This document shows positions 8,778 through 16,223 of a stretch of DNA of 49,193 nt, piece by piece. This DNA comes from Victivallis vadensis (GTDB taxonomy: Bacteria; Verrucomicrobiota; Lentisphaeria; Victivallales; Victivallaceae), in the NCBI RefSeq assembly GCF_003096415.1, contig NZ_QEKH01000035.1, positions 1-49,193 of the forward strand. The letters are read 5' to 3'. Both the position numbers and the translations under genes were made by a program. Numbering within the stretch: position 1 is the stretch's first letter; each line of letters begins with the position of its first letter. Under the pieces are notes generated by a model that saw only the letters and a program-made list of their open reading frames with translations, was not told where the DNA came from and did no database searches.

Positions 8778-9869
8778 TCAAATCCAATTGAGCTTTAAAG
8801 CGGGAGCCACCTTGATCCGGCAGGGAGAATCGTCGAACAGGTGCGCGAAAAGCTCCCCGGCCACCTGTTCGATATTCTGGTCGACGCTGATCAGCCGGAA
8901 CGGGGAGCCTTGGACGGCCGCCGTATTGTTGAAGCCGGCCAGAACCACATCCCGCCCCGGAATGATTCCGGATTCATACAGTGCCCGGATGCCTCCCTGC
9001 ATGGTGTAATCCGACAGATAGACCAGTGCCTGAGGCGGCGATGAAGTTTCCAGCAGCTTCCGGGTCTGCCGGTAGCCGATTTCGGCGAGCTGGACGATGA
9101 TCGTTTCTCCGCTGTGCAACGGTTCTTCAAAGGCTTTGTCTATGCAGAGATATCGGTCATGGAGCTCCTGGTCGGTGCATTCCGGATAAAATGCCTTGAG
9201 CGCGGATATTCTTTCACTCCGGCCCGGCAGAAACATTTTAAAATCGCTGATTCCGTGCTCCCGGAAATACTGCAGGATCTGGGTGGTCCCGTTTTCGACA
9301 TCGACGCCGACCTGGCGTTTGATCAACCTGTGATTGCCGTATGCGATCCAGGAGCGATTCAGGGCTTCGATGCGCGAAATGACTTTACCATGCCCCTTCG
9401 GCAGGCCGATCAGGATGAAGTGGTCCGTTCCGCGTTCGATCAGTTTTTCAATGATTTCAAGGTTCCGGCCGGGCGAAAGAGTCATATGGAAAACATAGGT
9501 CGCGTACTCTTTGGTGTTGCACAACTCCGTCAGGTGCATGGACAGAGACTGGATATGCTGTTCCCACTCCAGACGCGGCAGGCTCATCAGCAGCGCTACG
9601 GTGTTGGTGCGGTCGCCGCGCTGGAGCTTATGGCTGAAATTCTGTTTGTAGCCAAGTTCTTCGGCGATTGAGCGCACCAGCTTTTTGGTCGCTTCGCTGG
9701 TGAAGGCTCCGCCGCGGTTGTTCAGGATCTGCGAAACGGCCGCACAGGACAGATCGGACCGGCGGGCAATGTCCTTGAGCGTGCATTTCTTTGATTTTGT
9801 ATGGTCTGATGCCACTTGTCCGTTACCTGAGTTGTCTTTGATGTAATATACCGTATTTTGTTTGAGCAT
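8778..9869 (-). CDS. LacI-family transcriptional regulator
   Basis: A 363-residue regulator. The helix-turn-helix lies at about residues 30-52 (TLKDIARRSDLSCAAVSQIL) and is followed by the hinge and a periplasmic-binding-protein-like effector domain ending in VAPALKLNWI. The HTH is preceded by an unusual 29-residue tail (MLKQNTVYYIKDNSG...). The ATG at 9867-9869 is supported by GGGAGG 7 nt upstream; a longer frame to 9947 would start inside the pseudopilin gene. It sits 23 bp after the pseudopilin and in front of the glycan genes, so it is probably the operon's own sugar-responsive repressor. Two AACCG(G/A)TT sites in the operon are its candidate operators. Confidence 0.9.
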   Translation of the reverse strand: MLKQNTVYYIKDNSGNGQVASDHTKSKKCTLKDIARRSDLSCAAVSQILNNRGGAFTSEATKKLVRSIAEELGYKQNFSHKLQRGDRTNTVALLMSLPRLEWEQHIQSLSMHLTELCNTKEYATYVFHMTLSPGRNLEIIEKLIERGTDHFILIGLPKGHGKVISRIEALNRSWIAYGNHRLIKRQVGVDVENGTTQILQYFREHGISDFKMFLPGRSERISALKAFYPECTDQELHDRYLCIDKAFEEPLHSGETIIVQLAEIGYRQTRKLLETSSPPQALVYLSDYTMQGGIRALYESGIIPGRDVVLAGFNNTAAVQGSPFRLISVDQNIEQVAGELFAHLFDDSPCRIKVAPALKLNWI

Positions 9870-9892
9870 GCAATACCTCCCGCGGTATTTTA

Positions 9893-10726
9893 TCACCAGT
9901 TGCCGGCACCGTACCAGGCTTGGCCGTTGGCGTTGCCTGAATCCCAATAGAATCTGTCGCGCACTTCCACCGGATTGGTTCTGATTCCGGTTACATGGCC
10001 GTCGGCGAAAGCGGCGTTGAATTGATAAAAACCATGTGCGCGGTCGTCCCAGTTTTCGGAGAAGAACGACGCATCGCTCGGTTTGGCGAGTCCGCCGACT
10101 TTGCGGCAGCGTGAAAATTGCGAGTAACCGCCGAAAGTCAGCCCCATGAACTGATCACGCGCATAGGTGGTACAGGAGTGATCGTTGGCCAGCAGATCGC
10201 TCGGATCCGTGGTAACGCCGTCCGTCGAGGGATAATTACGGAGGACGTCGGGGCAAACGGTGATATTTGTCAACGGCTTCCGTGCTTCGGACTTGGCTGC
10301 GATGCCTCCGTATTCGGTAGCGGCGATTGTGATGCCCAGATATTGCGGAATCGGATGTTTCCAGACTCCGATCCACCCCGGGCTGGCAGAGTAGAACGGG
10401 CTGGTCGCCGCCATCCAGGCATTGCCCCACGCCCCCATCGGACACCAGTTGTCCGCGTTGTCGACAGTGTACAGGAACTGGGCATGCATAATCTGTTTCA
10501 GGTTTGAGGCGCATTTGGTCTGGCGCGCCACAGCTCTTGCCTTGTTCAGCGCCGGCAGGAGCAGTGCGGCCAGAATCGCGATGATGGCTATCACGATCAG
10601 CAGCTCAATCAGCGTAAATTCTGCGATAGCCGGCCCGCGGCGGTCGGATGCGGGGAGACAGCGGACACGCCTCCACGTTTGGCAGCGGTACTTTGCCGCC
10701 TGTGTAAGAAATCTTGATACTTTCAT
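9893..10726 (-). CDS. Pseudopilin-like protein with prepilin N-terminal methylation motif
   Basis: A 277-residue protein. A basic leader of about 33 residues is followed by [16 protein letters not shown], the prepilin/pseudopilin cleavage site and hydrophobic helix, then an ALNKAR segment. The C-terminal part carries the H-X10-DG pattern (from HGFYQF to ADGHVTGI) of the H-X9-DG processing-associated family. The residue before the cleavage point is Glu, not the usual Gly. The ATG at 10724-10726 is chosen because GGGAAAGG lies 8 nt upstream; an ATG two codons earlier is too close to it. Proteins of this type are exported through type II or type IV pilus-like machines; no such machinery is visible here. 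It is the first gene of the operon. Confidence 0.8.
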   Translation of the reverse strand: MKVSRFLTQAAKYRCQTWRRVRCLPASDRRGPAIAEFTLIELLIVIAIIAILAALLLPALNKARAVARQTKCASNLKQIMHAQFLYTVDNADNWCPMGAWGNAWMAATSPFYSASPGWIGVWKHPIPQYLGITIAATEYGGIAAKSEARKPLTNITVCPDVLRNYPSTDGVTTDPSDLLANDHSCTTYARDQFMGLTFGGYSQFSRCRKVGGLAKPSDASFFSENWDDRAHGFYQFNAAFADGHVTGIRTNPVEVRDRFYWDSGNANGQAWYGAGNW

Positions 10727-10752
10727 TGCCATGCCTTTCCCGATTGTTCAGG

Positions 10753-10878
10753 TTATTGATGGTATACAATTTTCAGGCTGCTCCGCGAACTTATCCCGGC
10801 GGTTACGATTTGCTCTTCGCTGCAGACGACGGCCGAAACTCCGGTAGAAGCGACGATGGTGTTTATCGTTTTTCCCAT
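10753..10878 (-). CDS. Possible 41-residue leader peptide in the operon 5' leader
   Basis: Between the promoter and the pseudopilin, a frame opens at the ATG at 10876-10878 (MGKTINTIVASTGVSAVV...) and ends 26 bp before the pseudopilin start. The only purine-rich sequences in front are AAGGA (about 13 nt away) and GGAAG (too close), so translation is doubtful. It has no known relatives that I can name. Confidence 0.2.
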   Translation of the reverse strand: MGKTINTIVASTGVSAVVCSEEQIVTAGISSRSSLKIVYHQ

Positions 10879-10913
10879 TCTTCCGATCGTCCTTCAAAAA
10901 TGAATCTACATTA

Positions 10914-10942
10914 ATTATAGCAAAGTCGGAACCGATTGTCAA
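10914..10942 (-). promoter_or_regulatory. Consensus sigma-70 promoter of the LacI/GH20 operon
   Basis: On the minus strand, TTGACA (10937-10942) and TATAAT (10914-10919) are separated by exactly 17 bp, a perfect consensus match. The start point would fall near 10907, giving a leader of about 180 nt before the pseudopilin. Such a strong promoter usually needs repression, in keeping with a LacI-type regulator in the operon. Confidence 0.75.
10926..10937. promoter_or_regulatory. Candidate LacI-type operator within the promoter spacer
   Basis: The sequence tcggaaccgatt lies between the -10 and -35 boxes. It contains the palindrome TCGGAACCGA and the AANCGNTT core AACCGATT. Ten bases (ggaaccgatt) match the site in front of the DUF4838 gene with one difference. 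Binding here would block RNA polymerase. Confidence 0.45.
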
Positions 10943-10961
10943 TAGCCGGTGCATCGAAATT

Positions 10962-10987
10962 GTTAAAAATTCATGTTAATTTTTAAC
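10962..10987. promoter_or_regulatory. AT-rich inverted repeat upstream of the operon promoter
   Basis: GTTAAAAAT (10962-10970) and ATTTTTAAC (10979-10987) form a perfect 9-bp inverted repeat with an 8-bp centre, starting 20 bp upstream of the -35 box. Its position suits an activator or architectural protein site; it is too AT-rich to be a convincing terminator. Confidence 0.35.
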
Positions 10988-11473
10988 GTAGTGCCGTTTT
11001 TACGGAGAAATGGCATGTATATGAGGTGTTGAAATGGCAATTTTGAAATCCGGAGGTTTCCCGCGTGACCTCCGGCTGCGGCAGGTGCAGAGAGCGCCGT
11101 TCCGGTGCAACACTGCCTGCCATCGGCAAGTTCCTCTTCCGAAAGAGAAAACGAAACGGCTTTCCTGAATTCAAATGAACATCAATATTGAGCAGACCTG
11201 AAACTCAAAAATGTGAGAATCAGGGCGTTTATAATGCATAGTTCAAAAATGCAGCAGCCGTTTTCCGGTTCAATTCCGTTCCCGGTGATCTTTCCGGCAT
11301 TGGCCGGCCGAGTATTCCGGCCGGTAATCCTGCCGGCGGAATCCAGACGCTCTCGCCCCCCGGCTGCTGCGCTTCGCCTCTTTGTAGAAAATATGGCGGC
11401 GGAAGACCTGAGGGAAATTCCCCCGGTTTCTTCCGCCGCACCGGTGAAGACGCCGGATCAGCTGAATGAACCG
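10988..11473. other. Intergenic region with no supported gene
   Basis: Frames exist on both strands (for example 11213-11488 plus and 11229-11441 minus), but none has a ribosome binding site or a protein-like composition. A GC-rich stretch near 11290-11340 contains several ccggc/gccgg palindromes that could fold, and may end transcription of the TatA-like gene. Confidence 0.4.
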
Positions 11474-11929
11474 TCAGCGTTTCCGTGAAGCTTTCCGGGT
11501 TGCTTTTTTGATTCCGTTCTTGGCGGACTTCGCACCGCTTTTTACCTTGGATTTCGCCGTGGCGGCGGCTTTTTTCACCTTGCCTTTCACGGCTTTCATA
11601 TCCGAGCGGGCTTTTTTATCGGCGCTCCTGATGTTTTTCTTCACTTCGGCTGTATCAGACGTTTTTTTTTCCGCCGGTTTTACTTCTCCGCCCTCTTCGG
11701 CATCGTCTTCTTTTCCGTCGTTTTCTTCTTCATCATCGTCTTCATCGTCTTCGTCTTCTTCGTCGTCTTCATCTTCTTCGTCGTCTTCGTCTCCGTCGAC
11801 TCCTCCTTTCCAGCCTTTCTTGAGCTCATAGCCGGCACTGCCGATATATCTGGCGATTACCGGAATGCGTTTGTAGCCGAAAAACAAAATCAGCAGGATT
11901 ACGGTCAACAATAATGTAAAAGCAGTCAT
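11474..11929 (-). CDS. TatA-like membrane protein with acidic run and Lys/Ala-rich tail
   Basis: A 151-residue protein. Residues 1-17 are a transmembrane helix, followed by FFGYKRIPVIARYIG and SAGYELKKGWKGG. This FG / basic-Leu-or-Ile-Pro / amphipathic helix order is the TatA/B pattern (twin-arginine translocase pore subunit). Next comes an almost pure Asp/Glu run (about 46-75), then a Lys/Ala-rich C-terminus (KGKVKKAAATAKSKVKSG and similar) like histone H1 or AlgP tails. The second ATG (11927-11929) is chosen because GGAGG is 8 nt upstream; the first ATG is only 2 nt from it. No TatC gene lies in the window. It could be a true translocase subunit or a membrane anchor whose tails bind nucleic acid or basic proteins. 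Confidence 0.6.
   Translation of the reverse strand: MTAFTLLLTVILLILFFGYKRIPVIARYIGSAGYELKKGWKGGVDGDEDDEEDEDDEEDEDDEDDDEEENDGKEDDAEEGGEVKPAEKKTSDTAEVKKNIRSADKKARSDMKAVKGKVKKAAATAKSKVKSGAKSAKNGIKKATRKASRKR
11700..11797. repeat. Trinucleotide (TCN) tract encoding the Asp/Glu run
   Basis: On the plus strand the region is a nearly unbroken series of tct/tcg/tcc/tca triplets, giving GAN codons on the minus strand. Such tracts can change length by slippage in whole codons, so the acidic run may vary between strains. Confidence 0.6.
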
Positions 11930-12059
11930 AATCATATCCTCCTCTTGATATCTGTATGAATGATCCCGTATAATCGTGAAAGGAAGTCCCGGACCGTTCC
12001 GTGTATTTTTCAACGGTCCGGCGGCCTGGGCCGCAGGAGATTCCCTGCGGCATCGCACC

Positions 12060-12698
12060 TTATTTCACAACAACGCGCCTGAACGTGACAACTTCCTTGT
12101 CGCTGTCGCCGAAGACGGTTTCAGGCATATTCTGAAGCACGTCCTCCCAGGCTTCTCCGGTGGCGGTGAAGACCGCAACGCCGTCATCGTCTTCGATTTC
12201 TTCGTCGAAGGTGGTGAAGGTCATCACCGGCGGCAGTTTCTTGTCCCTGAGGGCCTTGCCGAGGTCGGGCGACGGATAACGCAGTTGCAGCGTATCGCCG
12301 TGGAATTCAACTTTCGCCAGAGCATGAACGGGAAAGAGCATCAGCGCGGCAATACTCTTTTCCAGCTTGGAATCCGGCATCTCCTTCAGGATCGCGTCGG
12401 CATACACGCCGTCGCCGATACGGAAGAACAGCACGGCAAGCTTCGCAGTCTGGACCTGCTCACGGCCGTCCACCTTGCGGGTTTCCCGAACAAGTACGGT
12501 TCCGTCCTTGTCGATCTGCAAATTGACCGCCTCGTCGAGACTGCCCTGCGGTGCGGCATACCACTGGCCCACCAGTTGTTTCGGCACATCGATCTTGTTT
12601 TTGTCGGTGTAATACGGCTTCGCGGAATAAGTCCGCGCACAGCCCGTCATCGCCACCGCCGCAAACGCACACATCAGCAATATTGTGATTTTACCAAT
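12060..12698 (-). CDS. Predicted lipoprotein of unknown function, apparently starting at ATT
   Basis: A 212-residue product. The signal sequence (GKITILLMCAFAAVAMTGC) ends in a lipobox-like AMTGC, so the mature protein would be lipid-anchored at Cys. The mature part is beta-rich and has no domain I recognise; it contains PKQLVGQWYAAPQG, resembling the first strand of lipocalin-like stress proteins. The first in-frame ATG (12672-12674) would cut into the hydrophobic core of the signal. AGGAG at 12707-12711 lies exactly 8 nt before an in-frame ATT at 12696-12698, giving a complete n-region, so ATT is the most probable start. TTG at 12678-12680 is the alternative. Confidence 0.6.
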   Translation of the reverse strand: MGKITILLMCAFAAVAMTGCARTYSAKPYYTDKNKIDVPKQLVGQWYAAPQGSLDEAVNLQIDKDGTVLVRETRKVDGREQVQTAKLAVLFFRIGDGVYADAILKEMPDSKLEKSIAALMLFPVHALAKVEFHGDTLQLRYPSPDLGKALRDKKLPPVMTFTTFDEEIEDDDGVAVFTATGEAWEDVLQNMPETVFGDSDKEVVTFRRVVVK

Positions 12699-12817
12699 CT
12701 TTGTTTCTCCTCTTTTTATTGTTCTGATGGTTCTCTCCTCTGGAAAAACGCCCGGATGTCACGGGCTCTTTTCCTTCGCATTCTCCGAGCCCCTTCCGGA
12801 ATCAGGCGGATCGAAAA

Positions 12818-12985
12818 TTATTCTTCCGCCCACTCCTGCCGAAGCAGAACGCTCCCGCTCAGGCGGCGCGGCTGCGTATGCCGTGCCGCACCGGAAGAAC
12901 CGCGTCCGGGCCTGTCTCCGGCCGGCCGGTGCGGCCTTTTTCCGTAAGGCGCCTTTTCAATATAGTCCTTATAGGTTTTACCCAT
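12818..12985 (-). CDS. Small basic protein, 55 residues
   Basis: The frame starts MGKTYKDYIEKAPYGKRP, is rich in Arg, Pro and Gly, and ends with a hydrophobic stretch and QEWAEE. GGGAG lies 8 nt before the ATG at 12983-12985, which supports translation. It sits between the small membrane protein and the lipoprotein in the same direction. I recognise no family; the composition would suit an RNA- or DNA-binding peptide or a disordered adaptor. Confidence 0.5.
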   Translation of the reverse strand: MGKTYKDYIEKAPYGKRPHRPAGDRPGRGSSGAARHTQPRRLSGSVLLRQEWAEE

Positions 12986-13029
12986 TTTTTAATCTCCCAG
13001 GTTGTACGAAACCATTGATGCTTTCCATA

Positions 13030-13398
13030 TTACTGCAACAGCAGGATGGCGGCGGCCGGACCGGCGGCCGTGGACGATGCCGCGCTTCCGAAGCTGAACA
13101 GCGCGAATCCGAGCGCCAGACCGAGCAGCACTGTGATCACAACTGCCAGTATGTAAGCGAGCAGGACCGTCAGGATGGCGCTGCCCCATGACATCTTTCC
13201 CCAGTAGACCAGCAAAAACAGCACGACGATCAGGCCGATCAGAAAGCCTACTGCGGGAATCGCCGAACAGATCGAGCCGATCAGCGCGATCGCGAACAGC
13301 GTTCCGTAAGAGGTTTTGTTGCCGGTAATCCGGGTTGCGAGGTAGAAAAACAACGCCTGAACGGCAAGTGCGACGACAAAAGACAGTAAAGAAATCAT
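13030..13398 (-). CDS. Small integral membrane protein
   Basis: A 122-residue protein with about four hydrophobic helices (roughly residues 1-22, 32-48, 50-66 and 74-100) and short charged loops such as TRITGNKTSYG. GGAGG sits 8 nt before the ATG at 13396-13398. There is no recognisable motif or catalytic residue; small proteins of this shape are often stress-related or act as accessory subunits. It is 13 bp downstream of the CBM48 gene and probably co-transcribed. Confidence 0.7.
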   Translation of the reverse strand: MISLLSFVVALAVQALFFYLATRITGNKTSYGTLFAIALIGSICSAIPAVGFLIGLIVVLFLLVYWGKMSWGSAILTVLLAYILAVVITVLLGLALGFALFSFGSAASSTAAGPAAAILLLQ

Positions 13399-13411
13399 AA
13401 CGGCAGCCTCC

Positions 13412-13708
13412 TCAGTTTTCCGTTTCTTCCACTTTGAGCACGTTGTTCAGCGTGCCCATTCCATTGACGGTGATATCCGAATTGTCCAGATCGAGCGTCC
13501 AGTTGCCGTTGACAATGAACTTATACTGGTAGACGCCCGGTTCCAGCTCGACTTCAACTTCGAAATTTCCGTTCCCGTCATCCTTCAGCGGAATTTCCCT
13601 TTCCCGCCAGCCGGTGAAGCAGCCGGCAAGATAAACCTCGCTGCCGGGAGCGGCCTGAACGGTGAACTTTCTCTTGAGTCCTGAATGTTTCTTTGCGGCG
13701 ACAGACAT
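13412..13708 (-). CDS. Stand-alone CBM48 / isoamylase-N-like glycogen-binding protein
   Basis: A 98-residue soluble protein consisting almost wholly of a family 48 carbohydrate-binding beta-sandwich: KFTVQAAPGSEVYLAGCFTGW, then IPLKDDGNGNFEVEVEL, PGVYQYKFIVNGNW, and a closing NNVLKVEE. The two Trp (in FTGW and NGNW) occupy the usual alpha-glucan contact positions. Such modules normally sit on branching or debranching enzymes or on AMPK beta subunits; here it stands alone. AGGAGG lies upstream of the ATG. Together with the alpha-amylase two genes upstream it points to handling of internal glycogen. Confidence 0.85.
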   Translation of the reverse strand: MSVAAKKHSGLKRKFTVQAAPGSEVYLAGCFTGWREREIPLKDDGNGNFEVEVELEPGVYQYKFIVNGNWTLDLDNSDITVNGMGTLNNVLKVEETEN

Positions 13709-13732
13709 GTTTGTTTCCTCCTTTTCTGATGG

Positions 13733-14197
13733 TTATCTGATGCGGCCGATTTCGGTATTGTCGGCTTTCCGGTCCTGAAGGGCCGGAACCGGATTCTCCG
13801 CCTCCTCCGAGCGATAATCCCTGCCGTTCTTCCCGATATACTCCTCGACCACCTCGTGGCTCGGAACATTGCGCGTTTTTCCGTTGACCTTTTTCTGCCA
13901 GTCGAAAAATTCGTGTCCGGCCGGCAGGTCGTGAATATCGACGAACGTCTCCCGGTCAGCCGTAAGCTCTATCTGCGAGGCCAGCACCTCCCGCACATAC
14001 TCCTTCTGGGTTTTGAAGTGCAGCAGTTCCGGATACTCTCCGGTGCCGGGAATCACCTGCTGCCACTCTTTCTTCTCATATTTTTTCAGCGCTTCCACGG
14101 CTTTGTGCAGATGGGCGACCTCCTGTTCGAAGAAGATTTCCCAGATCTTCCGGATATGACGGTCCGGCTCATCGGTACTTTCAAACGGATTCATCAT
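13733..14197 (-). CDS. Ferritin-like-fold hypothetical protein
   Basis: A 154-residue acidic, helical, soluble protein. The N-terminal part (WEIFFEQEVAHLHKAVEALKKYEKKEW) has an E-x-x-H spacing like the iron-binding helices of ferritin-like and rubrerythrin-like proteins, and the middle carries ELTADRETFVDIHDLP. I recognise relatives of this kind annotated only as hypothetical, so metal binding is an inference. GAGGAG lies 6 nt before the ATG at 14195-14197. It lies between the alpha-amylase and CBM48 genes on the same strand. Confidence 0.55.
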   Translation of the reverse strand: MMNPFESTDEPDRHIRKIWEIFFEQEVAHLHKAVEALKKYEKKEWQQVIPGTGEYPELLHFKTQKEYVREVLASQIELTADRETFVDIHDLPAGHEFFDWQKKVNGKTRNVPSHEVVEEYIGKNGRDYRSEEAENPVPALQDRKADNTEIGRIR

Positions 14198-14221
14198 TTT
14201 GCACTCCTCTATTGTGCATGA

Positions 14222-14258
14222 ATTAAATCTATCCTTTTCCTCAACAGGATAAATTTCC
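14222..14258. other. Hairpin between amylase and ferritin-like genes
   Basis: On the minus strand AAATTTATCC pairs with GGATAGATTT (9 of 10) around a short loop. It may attenuate read-through from the amylase gene, but no U-tract follows directly. Confidence 0.3.
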
Positions 14259-14335
14259 CTCTTGAAAGCAGTGGGGGCCGGTTGGAAGCAGTCAGTCCCC
14301 GGCGAATCTCCCCCGGCAACCCGGCGGAAACGGGT

Positions 14336-15781
14336 TTACCGCCTGACCCAGACCGATACCGAACCGCCGTTGCAGCGGAATTCGGCGCTGCCGTCGTCAT
14401 CGATCACGACGGTGTCTTCGCGGTTGCCGGTGATGTCGCGGAAAGTCGCCCCCCGGAACTTCTCCCCGACATACATGCACTTGCTTCCTTCTTTGCCGTT
14501 GGTCATGACGCAGGCGAGGCCGGAATTTTCATGCCCGTCGTCGCCCTCGCGCGTCCAGCCGATCGTGTTCGCGTGGTCGAAGTAATCGTTCTGCCTGCCG
14601 TACGCGCAGCGTTTCCGGGCTTCAAGCAACGGGAGCAGCCGGGGGCGCATATCCGGAATTTCATCGTGGGGAATTCCATACCAGTCGCCGTAGAAAACGC
14701 ACGGATACCCATCCTGCCGCAGCAGGATCAGCGCATACGCAAGCTGGCGGAACCAGCCCTGCACCCAGGATTCGAGCGACTGCCCGGGCTGGCTGTCGTG
14801 ATTATCCACGAAGGTGACGGATTTGGCCGGATTGTCCTTCGTCAGCGTATTGTCGAAGATGGTCCGCATATCGAACTTGTTTCCCTCGTTCGAAGCCTTC
14901 AGGAAATTGTAATGCAGCGGTACGTCGAACAGCGACAGCGCGCCGACCGTGGTATCGAGGTAGTGTTTCAGCGAATCCAGATCCGGACTCCAGTACTCCC
15001 CGACCGTGAACAGCTCTTCGCGTTCCTTCCGGCGCAAGGCATCGAGCCAGCCGTGATAGAAGGTAAATTCCATATGCTTGACCGCGTCGAGACGGAAACC
15101 GTCCACATCGGTCTTCTCAAGAAACCATTTCCCCCAACGGGTCAGCTCTTCGATGACTTCCGGGTTATTCAGGTCCACATCCGCGCCCATCAGGTAATCG
15201 TAGTTGCCGTTCTCGCGGTCGACGTTCTCCTGCCATTCCTTGCCGCGGAATTTAAAAACGCCGTTGTCATCGCGCTTCGCGTCATGGTCGACCGCGATGA
15301 AATGGTTCCAGTGCCATTCGAAATCGGAATATTTTTGGTTGCGGCCCGGAAACCTGAAATGCGTGTACGCTTCGATCTTCCTGCTCCGCTCCCCGACCTG
15401 CTCTTCGCGATTGTCGGGCTTGTACTCTTTGGCCATCGCCTCTTCGGCTTCGTCCCCGCCCATCCGGTGATCCAGGACGATATCGGCGTAGACCTGCAGG
15501 CCGTTCCCGTGGCAGGCCCGGATTGCGGCCAGCAGCTCCTTCAGGGTTCCGTACTTGGTCGGAACGGAGCCTTTCTGGTCGAATTCGCCGAGATCATACA
15601 GGTCATAGACCGCATAACCGACATCCTCCGCTCCGGAATTCCCCTTGTAACAGGGCGGAATCCAGACGCCCGTGATTCCCGCCGAAGCCAGCTCCGGCGC
15701 CTCCTTCTTCAGTTGCTTCCACAGCATTCCGGACGGCAGATACCATTCGAAATACTGCATCATAGTACCGTTTCCGCTCAT
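14336..15781 (-). CDS. amyA: Cytoplasmic alpha-amylase (GH13, subfamily 5 type)
   Basis: A 481-residue enzyme without a signal peptide, the usual size for the intracellular E. coli AmyA type. Family 13 motifs are complete: DIVLDHR (100-106), GFRLDAVKHM with nucleophile D232, GEYW with acid/base E262, and FVDNHD with D329. A C-terminal beta domain follows (about 390-481). It would hydrolyse internal alpha-1,4 links of glycogen or maltodextrins in the cytosol. The start at 15779-15781 has AGGAGGAG just upstream; the longer frame to 15823 has none. It is the first gene of a probable transcript continuing through the ferritin-like and CBM48 genes, though a 138-bp gap follows it. Confidence 0.9.
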   Translation of the reverse strand: MSGNGTMMQYFEWYLPSGMLWKQLKKEAPELASAGITGVWIPPCYKGNSGAEDVGYAVYDLYDLGEFDQKGSVPTKYGTLKELLAAIRACHGNGLQVYADIVLDHRMGGDEAEEAMAKEYKPDNREEQVGERSRKIEAYTHFRFPGRNQKYSDFEWHWNHFIAVDHDAKRDDNGVFKFRGKEWQENVDRENGNYDYLMGADVDLNNPEVIEELTRWGKWFLEKTDVDGFRLDAVKHMEFTFYHGWLDALRRKEREELFTVGEYWSPDLDSLKHYLDTTVGALSLFDVPLHYNFLKASNEGNKFDMRTIFDNTLTKDNPAKSVTFVDNHDSQPGQSLESWVQGWFRQLAYALILLRQDGYPCVFYGDWYGIPHDEIPDMRPRLLPLLEARKRCAYGRQNDYFDHANTIGWTREGDDGHENSGLACVMTNGKEGSKCMYVGEKFRGATFRDITGNREDTVVIDDDGSAEFRCNGGSVSVWVRR

Positions 15782-15861
15782 GTTCTCCTCCTCATGGCGT
15801 TCACTGGACCGGACGCTCTCCACTTCATCCGGACCAGGTGGTTTCTGTGCCTATGATAATT

Positions 15862-15889
15862 ACTATACCTAAAGAAAAAAATAATTCAA
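15862..15889 (-). promoter_or_regulatory. Probable promoter of the alpha-amylase gene
   Basis: On the minus strand, TTGAAT (15884-15889) and TATAGT (15862-15867) are 16 bp apart in strongly AT-rich DNA, about 80 bp upstream of the amylase ATG. A TTGACA further upstream (near 15899-15904) has no -10 at the right distance. Confidence 0.4.
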
Positions 15890-16019
15890 ATGCATTTTTG
15901 TCAAAAAAGTTTATTAATTACCATAAACAGTTGATTATGTGAATAAAAATATATTAAAAAAACAAAAAAAAGAAAGGATACATTCCGGAGCCTCCTCTTC
16001 TTTGCAGGAAAGTAAATGG

Positions 16020-16223
16020 TTATTTCCTGACATTCTCGGAGAGATTATCAAGCGCTTTGGAACCTTCCCTGGCGACATCCCCGGCTCCGTCCTGAACGGC
16101 TTTCACTCCATTTTCGACGGCATCGCCTGCTTTTTCGGCGGTCGTTTTTTCCCCGCAGCCGCAGAATACGGCAAGGACGGCAACCGCCATGACCGGCATA
16201 ACCAGTTTACGCAACATACTCAT
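16020..16223 (-). CDS. Small entericidin-like lipoprotein
   Basis: A 67-residue protein with a signal peptide and Cys at the end of VLAVFCGC (lipobox-like), then a short helical, Ala/Lys/Asp-rich mature part (EKAGDAVENGVKAVQDGAG...). This size and repeating AxxxxENGVKAV helix match entericidin/YtxH-like small envelope lipoproteins, many of which are stress- or stationary-phase-induced. GAGGAGG is 6 nt before the ATG at 16221-16223. It is convergent with no neighbour and likely has its own promoter within 16224-16300. Confidence 0.65.
   Translation of the reverse strand: MSMLRKLVMPVMAVAVLAVFCGCGEKTTAEKAGDAVENGVKAVQDGAGDVAREGSKALDNLSENVRK

Noticed and set aside
11213-11488. Small frames in the 10988-11473 gap
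   Set aside because: Frames on both strands overlap, none has a ribosome binding site, and the sequence is palindromic GC-rich DNA.
11700-11797. CRISPR or other spaced repeat
   Set aside because: The repeats are single triplets without spacers and are explained by the Asp/Glu run of the TatA-like gene. No CRISPR array was seen anywhere in the window.
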